The translations under genes were made by a program, and so were the position numbers. A stretch of DNA of 8,596 nucleotides. It comes from an uncultured Rhodospirillaceae bacterium (GTDB lineage: Bacteria > Pseudomonadota > Alphaproteobacteria > Thalassobaculales > Thalassobaculaceae). Below, one piece after another: positions 1 to 6,065 of this stretch. The stretch covers positions 1 to 8,596 of the forward strand of contig CALAHL010000042.1 of the NCBI GenBank assembly GCA_937891725.1, written 5' to 3'. The notes under the pieces were generated by a model. The model saw only the letters and a list, made by a program, of their open reading frames with translations, was not told the DNA's origin and searched no databases. How positions within the stretch are numbered: the stretch's first letter is position 1; every line of letters starts with the position of its first letter.

Positions 1-1
1 G

Positions 2-913
2 TCGACCCTGATCGTCGAGACCCTCTGGAAAGCGCTGGCGAAACAGCTTCATAATGCCCGTGAGCACCCGGCGCCCTATGAGCGGATCGACGGGATCGAC
101 AAGCTCGACAAGGTGGTCGATATCGACCAATCCCCGATCGGGCGGACCCCGCGCTCCAACCCGGCGACCTATACGGGTGCCTTCACCCCGATCCGCGACT
201 GGTTTGCCGGTCTGCCCGAAGCGCAGGCGCGAGGCTACGGAGCCGGCCGGTTCTCGTTCAACGTCAAAGGCGGACGCTGCGAGGCATGCCAGGGCGACGG
301 GGTCATCAAGATCGAGATGCACTTCCTGCCGGACGTCTATGTCGAGTGCGATATCTGCAAGGGCAAACGCTACAACCGCGAGACGCTGGAGATCCGGTTC
401 CGCGACAAGACCATCGCCGATGTTCTGGCGATGACGGTCGAGGAAGGAGCGGACTTCTTCAAGGCGGTCCCGTCGATCCGCGACAAGCTGGTGACCCTGA
501 ACCGGGTCGGTCTGGGCTACGTCAAGATCGGTCAACCCGCGACCACCCTGTCGGGCGGCGAGGCGCAACGGGTCAAGCTCGCCAAGGAACTCTCCCGGCG
601 GGCAACCGGGCGCACCGTCTACATCCTGGATGAACCGACGACCGGCCTGCATTTCGAGGATATTCGGAAGCTGTTGGAGGTTCTTCAGGCGCTTGTCGAG
701 CAAGGCAACACGGTGATCGTGATCGAGCACAATCTGGAGGTCATCAAAACCGCCGACTGGATCGTCGATCTCGGCCCGGAAGGCGGCGACGGCGGCGGCC
801 AGATCGTGGCGGCCGGCACTCCGGAAGAGGTTGCTGCGGTAAAGGAAAGCTATACCGGGCACTACCTCACGCGATATCTCAAACCTGCCAAACCCAGTCG
901 GAAGAGCGCGTAA
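2..913 (+). CDS. uvrA: UvrABC excinuclease subunit A, C-terminal part (5' truncated by window edge)
   Basis: This is the damage-recognition ATPase of nucleotide excision repair, which with UvrB scans DNA for bulky lesions. Only the last 303 residues are present; full-length UvrA is roughly 940-970. The visible part starts with STLIVETL, the tail of the Walker A (GKS) motif of the second ATPase domain. A zinc module follows, with cysteines at visible residues 93, 96, 116 and 119 (C-x2-C-x19-C-x2-C, the UvrA C-terminal zinc-finger spacing). Next come the ABC signature LSGGEAQR (SGGE at 184-187), Walker B YILDEPTTGLH (about 207-217) and the switch His in VIVIEHN (residue 243). The tail is lysine- and arginine-rich, as in proteobacterial UvrA. 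The frame is open from base 2 to TAA at 911-913, so the truncation is due to the window and not decay. The next gene is convergent and ends 22 bases away. Confidence 0.98.
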   Translation, partial: STLIVETLWKALAKQLHNAREHPAPYERIDGIDKLDKVVDIDQSPIGRTPRSNPATYTGAFTPIRDWFAGLPEAQARGYGAGRFSFNVKGGRCEACQGDGVIKIEMHFLPDVYVECDICKGKRYNRETLEIRFRDKTIADVLAMTVEEGADFFKAVPSIRDKLVTLNRVGLGYVKIGQPATTLSGGEAQRVKLAKELSRRATGRTVYILDEPTTGLHFEDIRKLLEVLQALVEQGNTVIVIEHNLEVIKTADWIVDLGPEGGDGGGQIVAAGTPEEVAAVKESYTGHYLTRYLKPAKPSRKSA

Positions 914-935
914 CTCTGTTCAAATCGTGACGGGC

Positions 936-2192
936 TCAGATATTGAACACCTTGCCATGCATCGGCATCGCCGGGGCGACGCCAATGCCTTGGACGTAGT
1001 CGAACCGGGCGCGCCGAGCCATGGTGGCGCAGTCGAAGGTCCCGGCGTTGATGAAATAGCGCCGGATATGCGTGCTCTTGTTCCCGACGACAAAATCCTT
1101 CATGGCCGCGACATCCGGCGGGCCGGGATGGTCCATGCCGGTACCGTCCATGGCCACAGCCATCATCTTGAGCCCACCCAGTTTGTCGGCCCGTCGAAAT
1201 TCGCGCCCGAACTGTCCGATGAAGCCCGACACATAGGGCGACAAATAGGTGAAGATCCCGTGCAGCCGGGCCTGCGGAACCCCGTCCTCCAGCCCGTTGA
1301 TCAGCAGCACCAGCTTTCGGTCCGCCACCTGCGGCAGGATCTTGCAGATCTCGAGATAGCGGGCGCGAAAGGACTTGATCGCGAGTGTGTCGAAATGCAC
1401 CGGCACGATCAGAAATGCCTTCATCCGCTGTGACGTGGCTTCGGTCAGGGCCATGCCCGCCTTCTGCAACAAGAACCGATCAAGAGTGGCGGCCGCGGCC
1501 CCAGTGCCCGGATCGACGTCGACGTCCAGATCGACATCCTCGGGCGCGGTGATTTCGGCCTGATAGCAGGACACCAGTCGCTTGCGCATGTTGGCGACCG
1601 GCCAGAACCGGATCCCGAGCCTCTCCCGCGCCGCCTCGATCCGTGCCTCCTCGGCCTTCTCAGCGGCGCGCTGTGCCTCTTCAACCGTGGCACCCAGACC
1701 TTCGATCGTCTTGGGTGGTGGGTCGGCGCGGGGGACCTCGAACACCATCGGTTTGACCGAGACCGCATCGCCTCCGGCACCGGCGCCGGAGAGTTTCTCA
1801 TTGACCTCCTTGCCGATCAGATTGGCGGTGACGCCAGCGGCCGCCTTGGTCGCCCTACCGAACAGGACGATGAACTGCTCATCGTTCATCAGGCAGTACA
1901 CATCGTCTGAGGAGATATGCTTCTTGATGGTGGTTTCGGTAAGCAGATGGACCTTGTCCTTGATCCCGTCCCACTGGTCACCGAAGCGCTCCCGCAGGGC
2001 CTCAAAGCCTAGCATCTGCACATTGCCGGCGATCAAGGCATCGGCGGCGACCTTGTTCTGTCGAACGAAGGACAGCAGTTTCGAGGCGAAATCGGCAGGG
2101 TCGGAGGAGTCCAGCTTCTGCCGGTCAAACGACTGCAGATAGCTTTTCTCGCGGGTTTCGCGCGGGATTCCGCTCTTGAACTTATCCGCCAT
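936..2192 (-). CDS. Degenerate GGDEF-EAL domain protein, probably non-catalytic
   Basis: I do not recognise a named gene. The 418-residue product has no signal peptide or membrane segment and looks cytoplasmic. Residues about 77-134 read like the second half of a GGDEF domain: SDDVYCLMNDEQFIVLFG aligns with the usual D-x-RLGGDEF-x-VLL stretch, but GGDEF has become MNDEQF. An Ala/Glu-rich helical linker (about 166-192) follows. Residues 194-410 resemble an EAL domain: FWPVANMRKRLVSCYQAEI fits the entry strand (YQPI-D-x-EAL), and DYVQG at 398-402 is the typical C-terminal EAL motif. The E-A-L triad, the Asn of the NVS strand, DDFGTG and the catalytic Lys are not recognisable, so cyclic-di-GMP synthesis or hydrolysis is unlikely. 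A role as a nucleotide-binding or protein-binding regulator is inference. The ATG has a strong AGGGAGGA ribosome site (2200-2207) seven bases upstream. The gene is divergent from trmFO. Confidence 0.85.
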   Translation of the reverse strand: MADKFKSGIPRETREKSYLQSFDRQKLDSSDPADFASKLLSFVRQNKVAADALIAGNVQMLGFEALRERFGDQWDGIKDKVHLLTETTIKKHISSDDVYCLMNDEQFIVLFGRATKAAAGVTANLIGKEVNEKLSGAGAGGDAVSVKPMVFEVPRADPPPKTIEGLGATVEEAQRAAEKAEEARIEAARERLGIRFWPVANMRKRLVSCYQAEITAPEDVDLDVDVDPGTGAAAATLDRFLLQKAGMALTEATSQRMKAFLIVPVHFDTLAIKSFRARYLEICKILPQVADRKLVLLINGLEDGVPQARLHGIFTYLSPYVSGFIGQFGREFRRADKLGGLKMMAVAMDGTGMDHPGPPDVAAMKDFVVGNKSTHIRRYFINAGTFDCATMARRARFDYVQGIGVAPAMPMHGKVFNI

Positions 2193-2355
2193 CGCCGCGT
2201 CCTCCCTGGCCTCATCTAGATGTAGGCCTTACGAATCTCCGGCATTTTAGGCGAACGCGCGCATTCACGCCATTGCAGGTGACCCACATGACGGCTATCT
2301 CCAGCACAGGTTAGATTTCCGTGACCTCCACTGATGACGCGGCAGGACGACAGCA
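2193..2355. promoter_or_regulatory. Divergent intergenic region between the GGDEF-EAL-like gene and trmFO
   Basis: These 163 bases separate two divergently transcribed genes and should carry both promoters. Towards the minus-strand gene, TAAAAT (plus-strand ATTTTA, 2244-2249) fits a -10 box, but no convincing -35 lies at the right distance. Towards trmFO, TTGCAG (2273-2278) followed 17 bases later by TATCTC (2296-2301) is a weak candidate. A perfect 10-base palindrome, CATCTAGATG, lies at 2213-2222 in the probable leader of the minus-strand gene. The near-repeat ATCTCCGGCA / ATCTCCAGCA lies at 2235-2244 and 2297-2306. The region's role follows from gene layout; the individual boxes are guesses. 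Confidence 0.45.
2244..2249 (-). promoter_or_regulatory. Possible -10 box for the GGDEF-EAL-like gene
   Basis: Read on the minus strand the six bases are TAAAAT, a 5 of 6 match to TATAAT. They lie about 50 bases upstream of the ATG at 2192, which would give a leader of roughly 45 bases. The stretch 17 bases upstream (TGGCGT) is a poor -35 match, so this rests on one box only. Confidence 0.22.
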
Positions 2356-3792
2356 ATGAGCAATGGACCGGACAAACAGGGCAAAACCGGCGACATGGCG
2401 CCAGTGCACGTGATTGGCGGCGGCCTCGCAGGATCCGAGGCCAGCTGGGCATTGGCGCGGATGGGAGTCCCGGTGGTTCTTCATGAGATGCGACCGGTCC
2501 GCGGTACCGACGCGCACCAGACCGACGGTTTGGCTGAGCTGGTCTGTTCAAACTCCTTCCGATCGGATGATGCGGAAGCCAATGCGGTCGGTGTCCTGCA
2601 TGCGGAACTGCGCCGGTGCGGCTCGCTGATCATGGCGGCCGGCGATCAGCATCAGGTGCCGGCAGGCGGCGCGTTGGCCGTGGACCGGGTCGAGTTTTCC
2701 AATACGGTGCAGCGGACCTTGGAAGCGCATCCGCTGATCACCATTCAGCGCGAAGAGGTGGCGGGGGCGCCGCCGGCGGACTGGGACAGTGTCATCATCG
2801 CCACCGGTCCCCTCACCTCAACCCCGCTGGCCGAGGCGATCCAGGAGCGGACCGGCGAGGATGCCCTGGCCTTTTTCGACGCCATCGCACCGATCGTGCA
2901 CGCGGAGAGCATCGATTTCGACATCGCCTGGCTGCAGTCCCGTTATGACAAGGTCGGGCCCGGCGGCACCGGCAAGGACTACGTGAACTGCCCGATGACC
3001 GAGGCGGAATACGAGGCCTTCGTCGACGCTCTGCTTGAGGGTGAGAAGATCGCCTTCAAGGAATGGGAAGCCTCCACCCCGTATTTCAGCGGCTGCATGC
3101 CGGTCGAGGTCATGGCCGAACGCGGCCGCGAGACCCTGCGCTTCGGCCCCATGAAACCGGTCGGCCTGACCAACCCGAAGACCGGGCGTGCCGCCCATGC
3201 GGTGGTACAGCTGCGTCAGGACAACGCCTCCGCCACCCTGTTCAACATGGTCGGCTTCCAGACCAAATTGCGGCATGGCGAACAGGCGCGGGTGTTCCGG
3301 ACCATACCCGGCCTGCAGAACGCCGAGTTCGCGCGTCTGGGCGGGCTGCATCGCAACACCTTCATCAATTCTCCCAAGGTGCTGGACAGCGCGTTGAGGA
3401 TGAAAGCGGATCCGCGCCTGCGGTTCGCCGGACAGATCACCGGTGTCGAGGGCTATGTGGAGAGCGCGGCCATCGGGCTGATCGCCGGACTGTTCGCGGC
3501 CTGTGAGCGCCTGGATCGGGAACTGCCGATACCGCCGCGGACCTCAGCGCTGGGGTCCCTGCTCGCCCACATCACCGGCGAGGCGGAGGTCGAAACCTTT
3601 CAGCCGATGAACATCAATTTCGGCCTGCTGCCGCCGCCGGAGCAGAATTTCGTGATCACCGAGAACGGCAAGAAGAAAAAACTTAAGGGCATCGAGCGCA
3701 AGAAGGTGATGTCGGGCCGGGCTCTCGCGGACCTGGACGCCTGGTTGCCGTCGAGCGGACTGGCCCAGACCCTGCCGCTCGCAGCCGAGTAG
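2356..3792 (+). CDS. trmFO: Methylenetetrahydrofolate--tRNA-(uracil-5-)-methyltransferase TrmFO
   Basis: TrmFO is the cytoplasmic flavoenzyme that makes 5-methyluridine at position 54 of the tRNA T-loop. It takes carbon from methylene-tetrahydrofolate and reducing power from FAD/NAD(P)H, unlike SAM-dependent TrmA. The 478-residue product has the N-terminal FAD-binding motif VIGGGLAGSEA (19-29), the family block LVCSNSFRSDD (62-72) with Cys64, and FSGCMPVEVMAERG with Cys247. By family comparison these correspond to the two functionally important cysteines of the Bacillus enzyme. The C-terminal block QPMNINFGLLPP is also typical. The chosen ATG has AGGA at 2344-2347, eight bases upstream. An in-frame ATG at 2395 (Met14), just before the FAD motif, is the usual start point in many relatives and cannot be excluded, since residues 2-13 look like an unconserved leader. 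The gene is convergent with the downstream NDUFAF6-like gene, with 10 bases between stops. Confidence 0.97.
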   Translation: MSNGPDKQGKTGDMAPVHVIGGGLAGSEASWALARMGVPVVLHEMRPVRGTDAHQTDGLAELVCSNSFRSDDAEANAVGVLHAELRRCGSLIMAAGDQHQVPAGGALAVDRVEFSNTVQRTLEAHPLITIQREEVAGAPPADWDSVIIATGPLTSTPLAEAIQERTGEDALAFFDAIAPIVHAESIDFDIAWLQSRYDKVGPGGTGKDYVNCPMTEAEYEAFVDALLEGEKIAFKEWEASTPYFSGCMPVEVMAERGRETLRFGPMKPVGLTNPKTGRAAHAVVQLRQDNASATLFNMVGFQTKLRHGEQARVFRTIPGLQNAEFARLGGLHRNTFINSPKVLDSALRMKADPRLRFAGQITGVEGYVESAAIGLIAGLFAACERLDRELPIPPRTSALGSLLAHITGEAEVETFQPMNINFGLLPPPEQNFVITENGKKKKLKGIERKKVMSGRALADLDAWLPSSGLAQTLPLAAE

Positions 3793-3819
3793 TGCCGTCT
3801 GGTCAGCCCCCGACTCGGT
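3784..3819. terminator. Inverted repeat across the trmFO / NDUFAF6-like convergent junction, possible bidirectional terminator
   Basis: CCGAGT (3785-3790) and ACTCGG (3813-3818) form a perfect 6-base inverted repeat, extended by a possible G-U pair (3784/3819). It encloses a 22-base loop that contains the end of one gene and the stop of the other. The position between two converging genes suits a terminator, but there is no T-tract on either side, the stem is short and the loop long. It may be chance. Confidence 0.25.
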
Positions 3820-4663
3820 AGAGAAGCGTCCGTCGCATGTGGCGCCATGCCAGCCCGGCAGGGATCTCGCCGACCTGCGCGGAGAAAGGATCTCCGCCAG
3901 ATCTTTCGAAATTTCCTAAAATATCTCCCACCCGCGCGACCAGCAGACGATGGGGCCGCAGCACTCGCGCCTTCAAAGCCCGCTCCCGGCCCAGTGCTCG
4001 CTGTTCGTTTCGGGACCATTCAAGCACTGGGATGATCGCGCTACGCAACTGATCACTTGGTCCAGTATCTGATATTTTTTGGTGCGATATGCCATTTTCT
4101 TCAAGTAGTGCTGTAGGAATTGGTCGCCGCCCTGCGCGAATCAGATGAGGCAACCCGCGCATCAGTCCGGTAACCGCCCAGACCCGTCCGACGCGCCCAC
4201 CCAGCTCAGGCTCTCCACCCAGGATGCGGGCCACAGCGCGGTGAAGATTGCCGCCGGTGCCGTCTGCATAGCCAACCAACGCGTCCAAATCAGCCGGCGC
4301 CTCTCCGTCCAGATCGGCCTCCCGGGCTTCGATCAAATCCCGCAGATCCGAGAGGAGATCCGGGGTCTCCCGAACCAGGTCCGCGAGCGGCGTGATGACC
4401 TCATGTTTGCGCGGCGCGCCCGCCTCGATCCCGTCCAGGCTGTCCCGCCACCATTGCAGACGGATCGCCCCGATCATCGGCTCGCTCACCACCTCGGCCG
4501 TCTTGGCGATCTCGTGATTGGCAGCCAACAGGACGAACAATGCGGCCTGGACCTCCGGCTTGGCGAACAGCACCGTCAGGTAGCGCTCCCGGTCGTGCCG
4601 CTCGACGAGGCGTCGGCAACTCTCGATGAAGCTATCGGACTCGGATGCAGCCAGAGCGGTCAC
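3803..4663 (-). CDS. NDUFAF6-like squalene/phytoene-synthase-fold protein lacking the Asp-rich motifs
   Basis: The 286-residue product belongs to the squalene/phytoene synthase superfamily, in the branch containing human NDUFAF6 (C8orf38), a complex I assembly factor. The diagnostic block runs from RYLTVLFAKPEVQAALFVL (27-45) through EVVSEP to AIRLQWWRDSL (66-76). Where true synthases carry the first D-x3-D motif this protein has NHEIAK (49-54), and the second motif is replaced by TGLMRGLPHLIRAGR (165-179). The metal ligands for diphosphate ionisation are therefore missing, and catalysis is unlikely. No signal peptide is seen. The start is GTG at 4663, overlapping the upstream TGA as GTGA with no good Shine-Dalgarno, which implies translational coupling. 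Two AT-rich patches (3901-3930 and 4051-4110) lie in conserved-looking coding sequence. The assembly-factor role is inferred from the family and from the neighbouring NDUFAF3-like gene. Confidence 0.88.
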   Translation of the reverse strand: MTALAASESDSFIESCRRLVERHDRERYLTVLFAKPEVQAALFVLLAANHEIAKTAEVVSEPMIGAIRLQWWRDSLDGIEAGAPRKHEVITPLADLVRETPDLLSDLRDLIEAREADLDGEAPADLDALVGYADGTGGNLHRAVARILGGEPELGGRVGRVWAVTGLMRGLPHLIRAGRRPIPTALLEENGISHQKISDTGPSDQLRSAIIPVLEWSRNEQRALGRERALKARVLRPHRLLVARVGDILGNFERSGGDPFSAQVGEIPAGLAWRHMRRTLLYRVGG

Positions 4664-5616
4664 GTTCCGAAAATCGCCCGGCGGATCGGCTCCTCAAGAC
4701 CGGGCAGATCCCGCAGGCGCTCCGCATAGCCCTTGCGAAAATCGCGGTGCAGCTTTTCGTAGACCTGAACCAGGGCCTCGATCGCCGCCTTTTCCCGCGG
4801 CCCCAGCAACGGCGTCAGTTCCGCGAGCCGGGCCCGGCCCGCCTTCCGGCGCGTCTCCGCCCGCGCGAGCATGTCGGCCGCCAGTCGGTCCAGACGCACG
4901 TCGCCCGGCTGTCCGACCGCGTCGGCCAAGGTCGCCCGGCTCAACCCGGCGGCCTCCAGAGCTACTGTGGGGATCGTGATCAGACGCTGTGCCAACCTTG
5001 GGCCAGGCGCATCCGGTCCGACCGCGCCCACGTCCTTCGCCAGATCCCGCAGGATGTGCACCAGATAACAGAACACCCCAAGATCGGCCGCATAGAACCG
5101 TGCGGAGCGTGGCAATCCGTGCTTCAGGCCGCCCGGAACCTCGCGACAGCCCAGCAGGTAGATGAAGATCATGGCGGGCGCCACCGTGGCCCCCTCGGCA
5201 TAGCGCTCAAACGCGGCCCAGTCATCCATCGGCGCCTCGGCGACATCCTCCTGCAACGCGGCGGCAAGCCCGTCCCACGGCGCGGGGCCCAGATCCGACG
5301 GCCGGATCACCAACTCGAAGCCGCGCGCCACTAGCTCCGGCAACGGACCCGGAATCGCGTTCTCGGCGGTTTGCCGTCTCCAGGCTTCCACCCGGGCAGA
5401 GATCACGGGACGCTGGCTATCGCGCACATCGGGCGGGAGGGTCAAAAACTCCTCGTCCACGATGTCGTCGATCACTCGCATGGCGGCATAAGCCACCGAA
5501 AACACGTCTCGGCGGTGGCGGGGCAGCAGGCGGGCGGCGTGGAACAGGGTTGAATTGTTTCCGGCAGCGATCGTCTCGCAGGCCGCGACGGCGTCTCGCA
5601 GCGAACGGTCGGTCAT
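4660..5616 (-). CDS. Squalene/phytoene synthase family protein with intact Asp-rich motifs
   Basis: The 318-residue product matches the head-to-head prenyl synthase family, whose members join two prenyl diphosphates using Mg2+ held by two Asp-rich motifs. Both are present: RVIDDIVDEE (D50 and D54) and LRDLAKDVG (D191 and D195). STLFHAARLLPRHRRDVF (22-39) is the usual N-terminal helix block with the S-x-x-F-x-x-A pattern, and GATVAPAMIFIYLLGC (142-157) stands where classical enzymes have YC-x-VAG-x-VG. That last region differs from typical CrtB, HpnC and HpnD as I remember them, so I give no gene symbol or substrate. Length is normal for the family. The ATG at 5616 overlaps the upstream stop as ATGA, with GGTGGAG (5624-5630) seven bases upstream. 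The gene sits between the NDUFAF3-like and NDUFAF6-like genes, and no carotenoid or hopanoid genes are visible nearby. Confidence 0.88.
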   Translation of the reverse strand: MTDRSLRDAVAACETIAAGNNSTLFHAARLLPRHRRDVFSVAYAAMRVIDDIVDEEFLTLPPDVRDSQRPVISARVEAWRRQTAENAIPGPLPELVARGFELVIRPSDLGPAPWDGLAAALQEDVAEAPMDDWAAFERYAEGATVAPAMIFIYLLGCREVPGGLKHGLPRSARFYAADLGVFCYLVHILRDLAKDVGAVGPDAPGPRLAQRLITIPTVALEAAGLSRATLADAVGQPGDVRLDRLAADMLARAETRRKAGRARLAELTPLLGPREKAAIEALVQVYEKLHRDFRKGYAERLRDLPGLEEPIRRAIFGT

Positions 5617-6041
5617 GGGGCGGCTCCACCGGGCAAGCTGGGAATCGGCAGAAGGGCTGCCGCCACACGGCGCTCCTCGGCGAGCAGCAGATTGTAGGTC
5701 CGACAGGCCGCTCCGGTGTCCATCATCTCGACCACCGGCCCGCGCTCGCGGATGGACCGCCGCACATCCGGGCGGATGAACACCTGTTTGCGGCCGCAGC
5801 CGATCAAAAGGATATCAAAGGTGCCCTCAGCCTGGAACAGGGCCTCGAGGCTTGCGAGGTCCAGCGCCTCCAGAAGAGCGGCCTCGTCGGCACCGGACGT
5901 CCAGCCGATCGGCCAGACCTCCGTCCGTTCGGGCATCACCAGCACCGGGCCATCGAAGACCACTTGGCTGACCTTGAAATGCCCATCGGCATAGCCCTGG
6001 ACGATCTGCCGTCCTTCCGGGATCAATGGGGTTACGTCCAT
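5613..6041 (-). CDS. Mth938-like (DUF498) domain protein, NDUFAF3 homologue
   Basis: This small soluble protein (142 residues, the usual family size) contains one Mth938/DUF498 domain. The N-terminal block LIPEGRQIVQGYADGHFKVS (6-25), the strand GPVLVMPERTEVWPI (31-45), the core DILLIGCGRKQVFI (76-89) and the C-terminal helix TGAACRTYNLLLAEERRV (109-126) are characteristic. In mitochondria the family member NDUFAF3 (C3orf60) works with NDUFAF4 on an early membrane-associated complex I intermediate. No enzymatic activity is established for the family as far as I know. The ATG has a GGGGAG site at 6050-6055, eight bases upstream. It starts 24 bases after the secF stop and its own stop overlaps the next start (ATGA), so it is co-transcribed with secDF and translationally coupled to the prenyl-synthase-like gene. 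The family call is firm; function in this organism is inferred. Confidence 0.92.
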   Translation of the reverse strand: MDVTPLIPEGRQIVQGYADGHFKVSQVVFDGPVLVMPERTEVWPIGWTSGADEAALLEALDLASLEALFQAEGTFDILLIGCGRKQVFIRPDVRRSIRERGPVVEMMDTGAACRTYNLLLAEERRVAAALLPIPSLPGGAAP

Positions 6042-6065
6042 GGCGGCCTCTCCCCTTTGCCTAAC

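Noticed and set aside
899..921. Possible terminator hairpin at the end of uvrA (AGAG / CTCT)
   Set aside because: Only four uninterrupted base pairs with no T-tract; no stronger than chance.
927..1433. Plus-strand open frame right after uvrA
   Set aside because: It lies entirely opposite the GGDEF-EAL-like gene, has no good ribosome site and encodes a His/Asp-rich product with no motif.
2216..2551. Minus-strand open frames covering the divergent intergenic region and the 5' end of trmFO
   Set aside because: They overlap conserved TrmFO sequence including the FAD motif, and their products are Arg/Pro-rich without recognisable motifs.
2818..3351. Minus-strand open frame of 177 codons opposite trmFO
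   Set aside because: It is antisense to strongly conserved TrmFO coding sequence and shows no domain of its own.
4145..5334. Two long plus-strand open frames (4145-4729 and 4645-5334) opposite the two synthase-fold genes
   Set aside because: They are antisense shadows with low-complexity Arg/Pro/Gln-rich products, and the opposite strand carries clear family matches.
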